Shown: piece by piece, positions 42,483-51,689 of the stretch
Numbering within the stretch: the stretch's first letter is position 1
Layout of the letters: every line of letters starts with the position of its first letter
Assembly: GCF_017744445.1 (NCBI RefSeq)
Contig: NZ_JAGIBH010000010.1
Location: forward strand, 1 to 64,000
DNA: 64,000 bases
Direction: 5' to 3'
Source: Caulobacter sp.
GTDB lineage: Bacteria; Pseudomonadota; Alphaproteobacteria; Caulobacterales; Caulobacteraceae
Program-made: the position numbers and the translations under genes
The notes under the pieces: model-generated
What the model was told of the DNA's origin: nothing
Seen by the model: only the letters and a program-made list of their open reading frames with translations
Database searches by the model: none

Positions 42483-44623
42483 GCGCTAGGTCCTTGATAG
42501 CGGAGGAAGACGGCCGCCAGCGGCGGCAGGGTCAGGTCGAGCGCCGCGCCGTCAGGCTCGGACAATGCGGTCACCGCGCCCTGGTTGCCGATGTCGCCGC
42601 CGCCATAAAGCGCCGCGTCGGTGTTGAGGATCTCGGACCAGCGGCCGGCGTGGGCCACGCGCACGCGGCGCTGGTGTTGCGGCTCAGGGGTCATGTTGAC
42701 CGCCACGAGGATCGGCGCGCCGCCGTGGAACGAGCAGCGCTCGAAGACGAAAACGCCGTCGCGATCGTGGTTCTCGGCGATCCACGAAAAGCCGCGCGGG
42801 TCGGCGTCGGTGTGATGTAAGGCCCCTTCCTGGCGGTAGATGCGGTTGAGATCGCCGACCAGGCGCTGCAGGCCCGCGTGCTCGGCCTCCTCGAGCAGGG
42901 CCCAGTCGAGTTCGCCGTCGTGATTCCACTCGCGTCGCTGGCCGATCTCGCCGCCCATGAACAGCAGCTTCTTGCCCGGATGGGCCCACATCAGCGCCAG
43001 GAGCGCGCGCAGGTTGGCGAACTGGCGCCAGCGATCGCCCGGCATCTTGGATAGGAGCGAGCCCTTGCCGTGCACGACCTCGTCATGGCTGAGCGGCAGG
43101 ACGAAGCGCTCGGAGAAGGCGTAGGTCAGGCCAAAACCCAGGTCGCCGCCATGCCAGCCGCGATGAACCGGATCGCGGCGCATGTAGCGCAGGGTGTCGT
43201 TCATCCACCCCATGTTCCATTTGAACGAGAAGCCCAGGCCGCCTTGATCGACGGGCGTGGTGACCCCGGGCCAGGCGGTCGATTCCTCGGCGATGGTGAT
43301 GGCGCCGGGGACATGCTCGCCGACCGCGGCGTTGAGCCGGCGCAGGAAGGCGATCGACTCCAGGTTCTCGCGGCCGCCGTGGATGTTGGGCGTCCACTCG
43401 CCGGCCTTGCGACTGTAGTCGCGATAGAGCATCGAGGCGACCGCATCGACGCGCAGGCCATCGATGTGAAAGCGTTCGAGCCAATAAAGCGCCGAGGCGA
43501 TCAGGAAGGTCGCCACCTCATCGCGCCCGAGGTTGTAGATCAGCGTGTTCCAGTCGGGGTGGAAGCCTTCCTTGGGATCGGCATGTTCGTAGAGGGCCGT
43601 GCCGTCGAAACGCTCCAGGCCGTGGGCGTCGCTGGGAAAGTGGGCCGGCACCCAGTCGAGGAGGACGCCAAGACCCGCCTGGTGACAGCGATCGACGAAG
43701 CGGGCCAGGGCCTTGGCCGAACCATAGCGGGCCGACGGCGAAAACTGGCCCAGCGGCTGGTAGCCCCAGGAGCCGCCGAACGGATGCTCCATGATCGGCA
43801 TCAGCTGGACGTGGGTGAAGCCCAGGCCGGTGACGTAGGGGATGAGCTGATCGGCCAGGGCGTCCCAGTCGTGGAAGGCATGGCCGTCCCAGGGGCGTCG
43901 CCAGGAGCCAGCATGGATCTCGTAGATCGAGATCGCCGCGCCGGCATGATGGCGCCCGGCGCGGCCGGCCATCCAGTCCTGGTCGGCCCAAGCATGCTCG
44001 AGCGGCGGGGCGACAATCGAGGCGGTGGCCGGCGGGGTCTCGCTGGCCCGCGCCATCGGGTCGGCCTTGCGCCGCACGACGCCATCGGCGCCGTGGATGT
44101 CGAACTTGTAGCGCTCGCCCGCGACCAGGCGCGGAATGAAGATCTCCCAGACCCCGGCCTCATGGCGCAGGCGCATGGGGTGGCGCGCGCCATCCCAGCT
44201 GTTGAAGTCGCCGACCAGGCTGACGCGCCGGGCATTGGGCGCCCAGACGCTGAAGGCCACGCCCTCGACGCCGTCCAGGACCCATGGGCGCGCGCCGAGG
44301 CGGTCGTCCAGGGCCACGGGCTCGCCGCCGCGGATCGCCTCCAGATCGGCCTGGGACAGAACCGGCCCGAAGCCGTAGACGTCCTCGGTGACCTGGGCGC
44401 GGCCGGGCCACAGGATTTTCAGGGCGTAGGGCGTGGAGGGTTTGATCTCGCCGCGAAAAAGGCCAGGCGAGACCTCGCTCAGCTGGCCCAGGCGCCGACC
44501 AGTCTTTGGAGAAACAAACTCGATCCCGAGGGCGCCAGGCTGGAAGGCGCGCACGACGCCGTCATGGCGCCCCAGGTAGCCGAACGGATCCGACGCCCAC
44601 GACACCTCACTGACCGACCCCAC
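42479..44623 (-). CDS. glgB: 1,4-alpha-glucan branching enzyme
   Basis: A GH13 branching enzyme of about 714 residues that creates alpha-1,6 branches in glycogen. Motifs: [20 protein letters not shown] (CBM48), [40 protein letters not shown] (nucleophile), [20 protein letters not shown] (acid) and [20 protein letters not shown]. The frame is open to GTG 44653, but GTG 44623 is preferred because GGAGG lies 7 bp before it. First gene of the minus-strand glg/tre operon; divergent from glgA. Confidence 0.95.
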
Positions 44624-44714
44624 CCCGACGCCTCCAAATTGCTGCGAGTGCACAACGGACGGGCGGCCAATCTGTGCCGCGCACCATCAAAAAATATCGG
44701 CGGAACCCTTGGTC

Positions 44715-44736
44715 ATGTCCGTTGTTTCCGGGACAT
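44715..44736. promoter_or_regulatory. Inverted repeat in the glgB-glgA divergent promoter region
   Basis: ATGTCC-N10-GGACAT in the 207-bp space between the two divergent starts. It could be an operator coordinating both directions. Confidence 0.4.
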
Positions 44737-44830
44737 CTCACGGAGTTGCGGCGATGGCGTTCGGGGCGTGGCAAGGTTTATTGTGCGGGTGCGAAGCGCC
44801 GCGGGTGATGCAGCGCGCTGGCGCACGGCG

Positions 44831-46498
44831 ATGAGCGGCCCCAGCGTTCTGTCGGTCGCGGCCGAAATCTTCCCCCTGGTGAAGACCGGCGGCCTGGCCG
44901 ACGTGGTCGGGGCCCTGCCACTGGCCCTGGCCCGCGAGGGCGTCGCGGTCGTCACCCTGGTCCCGGGCTATCCGGCGGTCATGGCCGCGCTCGAAGCGCC
45001 GGTCGTCGTCCACCGGTTCACCAGCTTGATGGGCGGTCGGGCGCGCTTGCTGCGCGGCCGGGCCGGGGGTTTGGATCTCCTGGTCATCGACGCGCCGCAT
45101 CTCTACGCGCGGCCCGGCAATCCCTACCTGCAAGCGCCCGGCGTGGCCTGGCCCGACAACGGTCTGCGTTTTGCGGCCCTGGCCAAGGTGGCCGCGGACA
45201 TCGGTCTGGGGCTGCTGGACGGCTACCGGCCAGGCGTCATCCAGGCCCACGACTGGCATGCGGGCCTGACCCCGGCCTATCTCCACTACGCCAAGATCAA
45301 GAGTGGCCATCGCGACGTCCCGCCCGTGGTCCTGTCGATCCACAATCTCGCCTTCCAAGGCCTTTTCCCCGCCGCGATGCTCGGCAAGCTCGGCCTCCCG
45401 CCCGAGGCCATGGGCATCGACGGGGTCGAATACTGGGGCGACATCGGGTTCCTGAAGGCCGGCATCCAGTTCGCCGATCAGGTGACGACCGTCTCGCCCA
45501 GCTATGCGGCGGAGATCACCACCGACGAGGGCGGCATGGGTCTTGGCGGGCTCTTGAAGGCGCGCGCCAGGTCGCTGGTCGGCATCCTCAACGGCATCGA
45601 CGCGGACGTCTGGAATCCCGAGACCGACCCGGACATCAGCGCGCGCTACACCGCCGAAACCCTCGAGCAGCGCGCGATCAACAAGCTGGCGCTGCAGGCC
45701 AAGTTCGGGCTGAGGGCCGACGCCGAGGCGCCGCTCTTTGGGATCCTCAGCCGCCTTACGGACCAGAAGGGCGTTGATCTGCTGCTGGGGGCGCTGCCGG
45801 TGCTGTTTGGCGAGGGGGCGCAACTGATCGTCTGCGGCCAGGGCGAACCGCGCTACGAGGCCGCGTTCGCCGAGGCGGCCGAGCGCTATCCGGGCGCGAT
45901 GGGCCGCTTCCTCGGCTATCGCGAGGATCTGGCCCACCTGATCCAGGCCGGGGCCGATGCGATCCTGGCCCCGTCGCGGTTCGAGCCTTGCGGCCTAACC
46001 CAGCTTTGCGCCATGCGCTACGGGGCCATTCCCGTGGTTTCGCGCACGGGCGGACTCTCGGACACGATCATCGACGCCAACACCGCCGGCATCGCGCGAT
46101 CGGCCGCGACAGGCGTCCAGTTCGCGCCGGCCACCCAGGACATGCTCGAGGACGCGATCCGTCGCACCTGCGCGCTCTACCGCGATCCGGTCAGCTGGCG
46201 GCGGGTGCAGCTCAACGCCATGGCGTCCGATAGCTCCTGGCGGGTATCGGCGGCCGAGTACGCCGCGCTCTTCGCTCGGCTCGCGGCCCGCTCCGCTCGC
46301 GCCGCGGCCAACGACGCGATCGGCCAGGTCGCAGCGATCACCGCGCCCCAGACGCCCGGGGAGCCGCGCAGCTTTGCGACCTATGACGGCGGGGAGAGCC
46401 CTCAGCCGGGTCCCGGACCAAGACGCGCTCCGACCCGGCGCAATCCGCCAAGGCCGAAGGCGGCCGCGCCCGCCCTGCGACGGGTCGAGGAGCGATGA
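44831..46498 (+). CDS. glgA: Glycogen synthase
   Basis: A 555-residue GT5 glycogen synthase that extends alpha-1,4-glucan from ADP-glucose. Motifs: the N-terminal AAEIFPLVKTGGLADVVGAL with the K-x-G-G-L substrate loop, IQAHDWHAGLTPAYLHYAKI, GILNGIDADVWNPETDP, SRLTDQKGVDLLLGALPVLF and SRFEPCGLTQLCAMRYGAIP. The last ~65 residues extend beyond the usual GlgA end as a Pro/Arg-rich tail (GPGPRRAPTRRNPPRPKAAA). It is divergent from glgB. The stop overlaps the ATG of the following small gene by 4 bp. No glgC or glgP is in the window. Confidence 0.95.
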   Translation: MSGPSVLSVAAEIFPLVKTGGLADVVGALPLALAREGVAVVTLVPGYPAVMAALEAPVVVHRFTSLMGGRARLLRGRAGGLDLLVIDAPHLYARPGNPYLQAPGVAWPDNGLRFAALAKVAADIGLGLLDGYRPGVIQAHDWHAGLTPAYLHYAKIKSGHRDVPPVVLSIHNLAFQGLFPAAMLGKLGLPPEAMGIDGVEYWGDIGFLKAGIQFADQVTTVSPSYAAEITTDEGGMGLGGLLKARARSLVGILNGIDADVWNPETDPDISARYTAETLEQRAINKLALQAKFGLRADAEAPLFGILSRLTDQKGVDLLLGALPVLFGEGAQLIVCGQGEPRYEAAFAEAAERYPGAMGRFLGYREDLAHLIQAGADAILAPSRFEPCGLTQLCAMRYGAIPVVSRTGGLSDTIIDANTAGIARSAATGVQFAPATQDMLEDAIRRTCALYRDPVSWRRVQLNAMASDSSWRVSAAEYAALFARLAARSARAAANDAIGQVAAITAPQTPGEPRSFATYDGGESPQPGPGPRRAPTRRNPPRPKAAAPALRRVEER

Positions 46499-46728
46499 TC
46501 GTCGCCGACCTCATCAAGCTGTTGCAGGGGTGCCATCCCCAGGCGGTGGTCCTGATCCCGGCCGATCCGTCGATGGGGCAGGCGTGCGAGCCGCTGGCCG
46601 ATGTCGCCAAGATCGACGCCGCCCAGTTCAGCGAGGGCCCGGCCGCCAAGGGCGGGGTGGTGCGGCTGTCGGGTTTTCCGATCGCGCTCCTGGTCAATGG
46701 CTTCGAGGCTGTCGAACGCAGAGGGTAG
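46495..46728 (+). CDS. Small protein translationally coupled to glgA
   Basis: A 77-residue protein: MIVADLIKLLQGCHPQAVVL, then IPADPSMGQACEPLADVAKI and a C-terminal VVRLSGFPIALLVNGFEAVE. Its ATG overlaps the glgA TGA by 4 bp, which implies coupled translation. The N-terminal pattern V-x-x-LI-x-x-L-x4-P-x3-V-x-x-P recurs in the 49100-49327 protein, suggesting a small paralogous family. I do not recognise it; a role in glycogen synthesis is only inferred from the overlap. Confidence 0.7.
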   Translation: MIVADLIKLLQGCHPQAVVLIPADPSMGQACEPLADVAKIDAAQFSEGPAAKGGVVRLSGFPIALLVNGFEAVERRG

Positions 46729-47284
46729 GCGCGAGCCTTTGGGCTGCGCCTCAAGGTCATGGTCCGCTGTCGGCGATGGCGGCGCGCGCGCGACGTCCAG
46801 TCTGCTGGGATGGCCATGCTTGGCGGCCCAAGGCCCCAATGCCATGCACGCTCAAAGACCGGCTGATCTGTTGGCCAGGTTGACCGTCCAGCCCGCGGCG
46901 TTCGCGGCCCTCACCGCTTTTTTCGGGACTTTCACGCGGACCACAATCCTCACGTGAGCGCGACCGCGGCGCATCCGTGTCGGCGCGAACAAGCGCTTTT
47001 GCAAGGTCGACGAGCACGACCTTGATCTCTGCCTGGCCTCGCCGGAGCGAGTCGATCCGGCCGTGTCCCGGCGGGCCGTGACCCTGACGCTGGAGAGGAC
47101 CGCCGCAGGTCGCCTATCGGGGCGGCGATCCGCCCGTTCCAAGGCCTGTGTCGGAAGGCGCGGCGACTTCATCACGGCGCGTTGGGGCCGACGGATCCGA
47201 TGAAGATCGCCTGCCCTCTAAGGCCCAAGGTTTGCGGGGTCGGCGCGCGTTGGAACTGTCGCTGCGCGCGCGAATTGACGCCTC
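46729..47284. other. 555 bp without a supported gene
   Basis: One plus-strand stretch (about 46960-47205) has protein-like text (GANKRFCKVDEHDLDLCLAS, then PERVDPAVSRRAVTLTLERT) ending at TGA, but it begins after a stop and has no start codon with a ribosome-binding site. It may be a truncated gene. Nothing else is seen. Confidence 0.4.
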
Positions 47285-47524
47285 ATGATCGCCAGCCGCG
47301 CCGACATCTGCAAAGCTTTTTACCAATTCCAAGACGACCTCGACGCCGACGGCGTGGCGTTTGACTGGGCGTTCGAAGAGGTGAAACAGGCTTTCGAAGA
47401 CTGGCTCGCGCGGGTCCAGTCGCGTCGAGTGGCGTGGACTCAGGCGCAAGAGCACGCGGTCGCCACAGCGATGAGCCAGCGCTGCCAGCCCTATCTCGTC
47501 TCGGACCGACGTTGGTTTCGCTAG
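47285..47524 (+). CDS. Small hypothetical protein (79 aa)
   Basis: A 79-residue acidic-to-neutral helical protein: MIASRADICKAFYQFQDDLD, then ADGVAFDWAFEEVKQAFEDW and a tail CQPYLVSDRRWFR. The amphipathic helices and aromatic spacing look genuine. ATG 47285 follows a long non-coding stretch, so it has its own promoter, which I could not place. No family is recognised. A similar-sized acidic gene follows at 47737 after about 210 bp of non-coding DNA. Confidence 0.6.
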   Translation: MIASRADICKAFYQFQDDLDADGVAFDWAFEEVKQAFEDWLARVQSRRVAWTQAQEHAVATAMSQRCQPYLVSDRRWFR

Positions 47525-47736
47525 CAGGCGCTGAGCGCGCCGCCCAAGAACCCGTACGCGTCGGCAGCGCCCGCGTATCCAGAGCAGACATGGCCGTCGC
47601 GCAAGCCTTGGGTCGGCGCATCGATCCAAGCGCTCGAAGGTGACGATCCGCATATTCGCAAAGCCGCTGCTGGAACGATCTTTCCGACCGCTTCTTTTGC
47701 CAGGAGGCGACCAGCAGAGGGCCATGGCGACAGCGC

Positions 47737-47988
47737 ATGGACGATATGGAAGACGAGGCCGAGGCGTTGCTCGCGCGGATCATGATGATCCGGGATGATC
47801 TCAACGCCGGACGTCTCGCGCCCGACCAGGTCGCGCGCTATCGGGAACTTGGGCGCCGGGTGGCGCGGATCACCGCCGACATGGACGCGGCCGCCGACAT
47901 CGACGCGGCCTATGCGCTCTGGCGCAAGGGCGCGGACATGATCGACGCGTTCCTGGCCGAGCACTTTCCCCAGCCGACACGCCACTAG
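47737..47988 (+). CDS. Small helical hypothetical protein (83 aa)
   Basis: An 83-residue protein, MDDMEDEAEALLARIMMIRD followed by DLNAGRLAPDQVARYRELGR, RVARITADMDAAADIDAAYA and LWRKGADMIDAFLAEHF. Heptad-like spacing suggests a helical hairpin or coiled coil. Strongly acidic N-terminus. Codon use matches neighbouring genes. No known family; it sits among small stress-type genes. Confidence 0.65.
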   Translation: MDDMEDEAEALLARIMMIRDDLNAGRLAPDQVARYRELGRRVARITADMDAAADIDAAYALWRKGADMIDAFLAEHFPQPTRH

Positions 47989-48136
47989 CGCCGCGCCCGC
48001 ATGAGGGCGGGGTCGGGGCGGCCGTGCGGCTTCGCGCAGTATAGGTTGGCGACGCTCATGGACGGCGCCTCTTTGGGCTCGGCTCGGCGCCTCTTAGCGC
48101 GGCCATGTCAGACGCGACGAGGCGTCGAGCGGCCAG

Positions 48137-48162
48137 GAACGATCCGCGCGGGCCATGGTTTC
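48137..48162 (+). promoter_or_regulatory. Possible EcfG/SigT-type promoter of the DUF883-like gene
   Basis: GGAAC (48137-48141) followed after 16 bp by GGTT (48158-48161), or after 17 bp by GTTT (48159-48162), close to GGAAC-N16-CGTT. It is about 50 bp before ATG 48214. Confidence 0.4.
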
Positions 48163-48213
48163 TTGTTGCCGGGCGCGCGCAGTGCCGCGCCCTTCTCATA
48201 TCAGGGCAAGATC

Positions 48214-48585
48214 ATGACCGACTATCGCAGCGCCGACGATGAGGCCTTCATCGGGGAACTGGGCGGCGACCTGGGCGGGCCGCTGAACGGCGCCGGCGCG
48301 AAGGCCGAGGCCGTCGCCAGTTTCAAGGCCGCCAAGACCTCGGCCAAGGCCGCCGCCGCCAGCGTCAAAGAGGCCGCCGGCGTGGCGATCGACCAAGCGC
48401 GCGAGCGCCTGCGCGGGGTCGCCGGGGGCGCGGCTGGCGAGATCCAACACCGGTACGGTGATCTGGAGGCGTGGGTGCAGCTCAAGCCGGCCAGGGCTCT
48501 GGGCATCGCCGCCGGCGTCGGCGTCCTTTTGGGCCTGCTGCTGCGCGGGCCCACCACGCGGGTGGTCTATCTGCGCGACCACTAG
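48214..48585 (+). CDS. DUF883/ElaB-like membrane-anchored stress protein
   Basis: A 123-residue protein: an acidic start (MTDYRSADDEAFIGELGG), an Ala/Lys-rich helix (AKTSAKAAAASVKEAAGVAI) and a C-terminal membrane anchor (ARALGIAAGVGVLLGLLLRG) with a basic end. This layout matches ElaB/YqjD-type proteins, tail-anchored inner-membrane proteins that accumulate in stationary phase and bind ribosomes. ATG 48214 is preferred since the longer frame from 48001 has non-coding character. A possible EcfG-type promoter lies upstream. Confidence 0.85.
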   Translation: MTDYRSADDEAFIGELGGDLGGPLNGAGAKAEAVASFKAAKTSAKAAAASVKEAAGVAIDQARERLRGVAGGAAGEIQHRYGDLEAWVQLKPARALGIAAGVGVLLGLLLRGPTTRVVYLRDH

Positions 48586-48638
48586 GGGCCAAGCGGCCAT
48601 CATTTGATTGTTCAGGCCAGGACGCCGGAGAAATTTCC

Positions 48639-48824
48639 ATGTCGGACGACAAGGACCTGCGCGGTCCGCAGGACGCATCGCGCATCAGTCTTAGCGAGGC
48701 CTATGAGGTCGAATACTGGACCAAGACGCTGGGGGTCGATCGCGATGCATTGGCCAAGGCCGTGGTCGCGGTGGGCAATGGCGCCAAGGCCGTCCGCGCC
48801 TACCTCCAGCGCGGCGTCCACTAA
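48639..48824 (+). CDS. DUF3606 family small protein
   Basis: A 61-residue protein: MSDDKDLRGPQDASRISLSE, then AYEVEYWTKTLGVDRDALAK and AVVAVGNGAKAVRAYLQ. The D-x-x-R-I-(D/S)-x-x-E-x-YE-V-x-YW-x-K-x-x-G-V pattern is the DUF3606 signature, found in many proteobacterial small proteins of unknown function in stress regions. It follows the DUF883-like gene by 53 bp and is probably cotranscribed. Length is typical. Confidence 0.88.
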   Translation: MSDDKDLRGPQDASRISLSEAYEVEYWTKTLGVDRDALAKAVVAVGNGAKAVRAYLQRGVH

Positions 48825-48980
48825 GTGGCCAGCCCGCGCCGCGCCAGACGCACCAAGGCCGCGCGCCCGCGCGCGGCATTGATGGCGGTGATCCTGGTGG
48901 GCCTGGACGCCGCGCCGGTCTTCGCGCTCGGCGATGGCGCGCGGCCCGGCGGCGGCCTGCCGCTCTGTTCGCGCCGATGA
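48825..48980 (+). CDS. Possible very small protein (51 aa)
   Basis: A 51-codon frame beginning GTG 48825 at the DUF3606 stop and ending at TGA 48978-48980: MASPRRARRTKAARPRAALM, then AVILVGLDAAPVFALGDGAR. It resembles a basic signal anchor with a short tail, but such text is also common in non-coding GC-rich DNA. Its stop overlaps an ATG at 48977 that opens the frame of the next gene. Low confidence. Confidence 0.3.
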   Translation: MASPRRARRTKAARPRAALMAVILVGLDAAPVFALGDGARPGGGLPLCSRR

Positions 48981-49099
48981 GCGCGCGCGCCGTCGGCGCG
49001 ACTTGGGCCGCGCGAGCCGGCCGGCCCGCCCTTGAACGGCTCGCGCGGGTCATGGCGCGCTTGACCCGCGCTGGCCGCCCCGCGCCGAGGGCGCCGGCG

Positions 49100-49327
49100 A
49101 TGGGACCGCTGACGGTCGGGGCGCTGATCGCTCATCTGCGGCGCTTTGATCCTGACCTGCGAGTGATCATGCCGGGCGAGACCGAGGATTGGACCGACGT
49201 CCACGCGGCGGGGCTCGACATCTTCTCGCCTCAGCCGCGGAGTCCAAATCGCTTGCAGCTCGCCGACGACGATGATCCGAAGGCCCTCTCGATGGTGCGC
49301 CTGTTCGGTGATCCCGATACGGCCTGA
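49100..49327 (+). CDS. Small protein related to the glgA-coupled protein
   Basis: A 75-residue protein: MGPLTVGALIAHLRRFDPDL, then RVIMPGETEDWTDVHAAGLD and DDPKALSMVRLFGDPDTA. The beginning resembles the 46495-46728 protein in spacing (V-x2-LI-x2-L-x4-P-x3-V-x2-P). The frame is open up to an ATG at 48977, which overlaps the preceding small frame's stop; the extra 41 residues are Arg/Ala-rich and less convincing. The function is unknown. A hairpin terminator follows. Confidence 0.6.
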   Translation: MGPLTVGALIAHLRRFDPDLRVIMPGETEDWTDVHAAGLDIFSPQPRSPNRLQLADDDDPKALSMVRLFGDPDTA

Positions 49328-49333
49328 TCGAGA

Positions 49334-49350
49334 CCAGCCTCGCAGGCTGG
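49334..49350. terminator. Hairpin between convergent genes
   Basis: CCAGCCT-CGC-AGGCTGG, a 7-bp stem 6 bp after the small gene stop and 66 bp from the convergent regulator stop; likely bidirectional. Confidence 0.5.
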
Positions 49351-49415
49351 GTCGCTTCAGGATCGGGCGCCATGACAGGGAGCTTTGGGCTGACGCGCGG
49401 GTTTTCCCGCTCGTG

Positions 49416-50174
49416 TCAGGCGAAGTTGACCCACTCCGGCTCGCGCACGAACGCGTGTTGCGGCAGGCCTGTCATCGCTCGCAGCCTTCCGATGTCGAGA
49501 AGCGTGATCGTGCGCATGCCCCGCCGGATCAGGCCGGCGCGCTCCATCGCCCCCAACTTGCGGCTGACATGAACGGGGCTGAGACCGACGAGGTCGCCGA
49601 TCTGGCCTTGGGTCAGCGGCAAGGGCAGGGTTCCGTGCTCGGCCAAGCCCAAGGCGGCCAGGCGGTCGAAAAGATCGATCAGCATGCCGGCGATGCGCAC
49701 CGCGCCATCGGTCTGTCCCATTAGGGCCAGCGCTTCCATCAGCACCACCCGCTCGCGTTGGGCGCCCAGGAACTGGGCGGCGGCGATGCGGGGAAACCGC
49801 GCCAGCACCCCCATGAAGTCGGCGCGCGACATCGGCCGGACAGTCACGGGCGTGATCGACGTCAGGCACTCGGCCGTGCGGGTGACGCAAAGGCTCGGGG
49901 CGCCCAGAAGGTCGGTAGGCAGATGGATCTTGACCGTCTGCTGGCGGCCCGACACCACGGCGATCGACGAGGCCACCCAGCCCTCCACGAGGACGAAAAG
50001 ATGGGTCGGCTCGGCGCCGTCGCGCTTGAGCACGTAGTCGCGCGGCAGCTGCAGCGGCCGGCCCTGTATGGTCGCCAGCGCCGCGCGCTCGCTCTCGGTC
50101 AGGTCGAAGACTTCATCATGGCGTCCCTTCGGCGCCCCGGGCGCGACGGCGCGCCCAACTGCTTGCTCATCCAT
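49416..50174 (-). CDS. Crp/Fnr-family transcriptional regulator
   Basis: A 252-residue regulator. The N-terminal cyclic-nucleotide-binding fold (RDYVLKRDGAEPTHLFVLVE, then GWVASSIAVVSGRQQTVKIH and LPTDLLGAPSLC) is followed by a Crp-type HTH: PLTQGQIGDLVGLSPVHVSR and KLGAMERAGLIRRG. No N-terminal Fnr-type Cys cluster is present, and the Arg that contacts cAMP phosphate in Crp is not evident, so another signal is probable. It is monocistronic and convergent with the stress-type small genes. The family is common in caulobacters. Confidence 0.9.
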   Translation of the reverse strand: MDEQAVGRAVAPGAPKGRHDEVFDLTESERAALATIQGRPLQLPRDYVLKRDGAEPTHLFVLVEGWVASSIAVVSGRQQTVKIHLPTDLLGAPSLCVTRTAECLTSITPVTVRPMSRADFMGVLARFPRIAAAQFLGAQRERVVLMEALALMGQTDGAVRIAGMLIDLFDRLAALGLAEHGTLPLPLTQGQIGDLVGLSPVHVSRKLGAMERAGLIRRGMRTITLLDIGRLRAMTGLPQHAFVREPEWVNFA

Positions 50175-50400
50175 GGTCCCCGTTTGCCAAGGCGCCCGGA
50201 CGGCGCATTATCCTAGGTTATGGTTTGGGACGATGACGCGCGCGCGGGGCGAGATTGGCGTCAGGCGGTGACGCGTTCGTCTTCGCACAGCGTCAGGCGC
50301 GCTCTGGCCGAACCCAGGTTGGTCCTCGATGCGCGCGATTTGCCGCCGACGCCCAAATCAAGGACATCCCGGCGCGATCGGGCGCGCGAGGGCGGACGGG
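50175..50400. other. Intergenic region, nothing recognised
   Basis: 225 bp between the regulator start and the DUF6880-like gene stop. It should hold the regulator's promoter; no motif stands out. Confidence 0.5.
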
Positions 50401-51675
50401 CTAGCCCGCGACTCGCGCGGCGTCGGCAAGCGCTTCGGCCTCCTGGGTCAGTCGATCCGCCAGCCTCAAGGCTCCCCGCCGAAAGGCGGCGGCCGCGCCA
50501 CGCCTCAACAGGCGCTCGGCGGCGGCGGGAAACCGGCGTCGCAGCTTGCCAGCCCAAGTCTCGGCCAGTTCGGGGTCAAGGCGGGCGTCCTGCCCGCGCG
50601 CCAGGATCATCGCGCTGGCCTCGGGCAGGGCGGGCCAGGCCATCAGCACCGACAGGCCCTTTTGGAAATCGTCCTGCGCGGCGGCCATTGCAAAAATCCG
50701 ACCCTCGGCCTCGACGTCGTCGAAATCGCCAAGCCGAGCAACATAGGCCTTGGCCCGCGAGGCCTCCAGGGTCCGCTGAAAGGACGCCCAGCGCACGGCC
50801 TGGGCCGCGTCGCGTTCGCCGGCCGCATCCAGATAATCGATCCAGGCGCTCTCCCAGTCGAAATCGGGCGCCGCCAGCCGCCCCAGGAGACCCTTGGGCT
50901 TGGGCGCGGCCAGGCGTAGGGCCGCGCCGGCCTCATCGGTCCGGCCGGTCGCCAGCCAGCGCCGGGCGACCTCCACGGCCACCGGCGGGGTCGCCAGCGC
51001 GCTGTCGCTGAAGGTCTGGGCGTAGGCGGAGGTGTCGGCGGCGGCATCGGCCAGATGGCGGATGAAGATGGTCCAGCCGGGCGCGGCGCGGGGACGGGCC
51101 TGAGCCAACGCGAGCGCGACGCGGCTCGCGGCCGCGGTGAGGGGGGGCAGTGCGGCCGGCGCCCAGGCCGCCCACGCCTGCGGCGCGCCGGCGGCGGCCT
51201 CGACCAAGGCGTTGGCGGCCAGGTGGGGATCGTGCTGGGCCAGCAAGGCGCCCAGGTCCCGAGCGGCGGCCTGGTAGACCGCCTCGAACGCCTCGTCTCG
51301 GTCCTTCAGGCGCCTGGCGGTCTGGCCGTGGGCGCCCAGGAAACGCCACAGACGCTCCAAGGCGGCGTCCGAGTCGGCCGCGCCGAGACGCTCGGCGATG
51401 AGACTCCGCAAAGCCTCGAGATCGCGCAGAAACGCCGGCTTCTGGCGCCAGCCGACCTGACCGCGACTGGTTTCCAAGGCGCTTAGCCGCTTGTCGATCT
51501 CGGCGACCAGATGGCCCGGGCCCAGATCGGCGGCCAGCTCCATGCGCAGGCGACGCTTGAGATCGGTGCGGCTCTGCGCCACCTCGAACAGGATCTGCGC
51601 CAGACGCTCGGCGCCAAGACCGGCCAGGTTCTCCGGCGTCACCTTCTTCTGGCTGGCGAGGCTGGGCTTGGCCAT
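50401..51675 (-). CDS. DUF6880-like protein
   Basis: A 424-residue largely alpha-helical protein from ATG 51675: SQKKVTPENLAGLGAERLAQ, then ILFEVAQSRTDLKRRLRMEL, followed by long Ala-rich helical repeats and a C-terminal ALRLADRLTQEAEALADAAR. The N-terminal T-x-E-NL-x-x-LGAERLA-x-x-L-x-E motif is typical of DUF6880 (formerly an unnamed hypothetical family in alphaproteobacteria). The helical repeat region resembles TPR/SEL1-like solenoids, suggesting protein interactions. It lies 14 bp after a 92-residue gene on the same strand. The function is unknown. Confidence 0.7.
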   Translation of the reverse strand: MAKPSLASQKKVTPENLAGLGAERLAQILFEVAQSRTDLKRRLRMELAADLGPGHLVAEIDKRLSALETSRGQVGWRQKPAFLRDLEALRSLIAERLGAADSDAALERLWRFLGAHGQTARRLKDRDEAFEAVYQAAARDLGALLAQHDPHLAANALVEAAAGAPQAWAAWAPAALPPLTAAASRVALALAQARPRAAPGWTIFIRHLADAAADTSAYAQTFSDSALATPPVAVEVARRWLATGRTDEAGAALRLAAPKPKGLLGRLAAPDFDWESAWIDYLDAAGERDAAQAVRWASFQRTLEASRAKAYVARLGDFDDVEAEGRIFAMAAAQDDFQKGLSVLMAWPALPEASAMILARGQDARLDPELAETWAGKLRRRFPAAAERLLRRGAAAAFRRGALRLADRLTQEAEALADAARVAG

Positions 51676-51689
51676 GGAGACCCGCGTCC

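Noticed and set aside
43070..44830. Upstream extension of the glgA frame by 587 codons
   Set aside because: It runs antisense through glgB; GlgA homology begins at ATG 44831.
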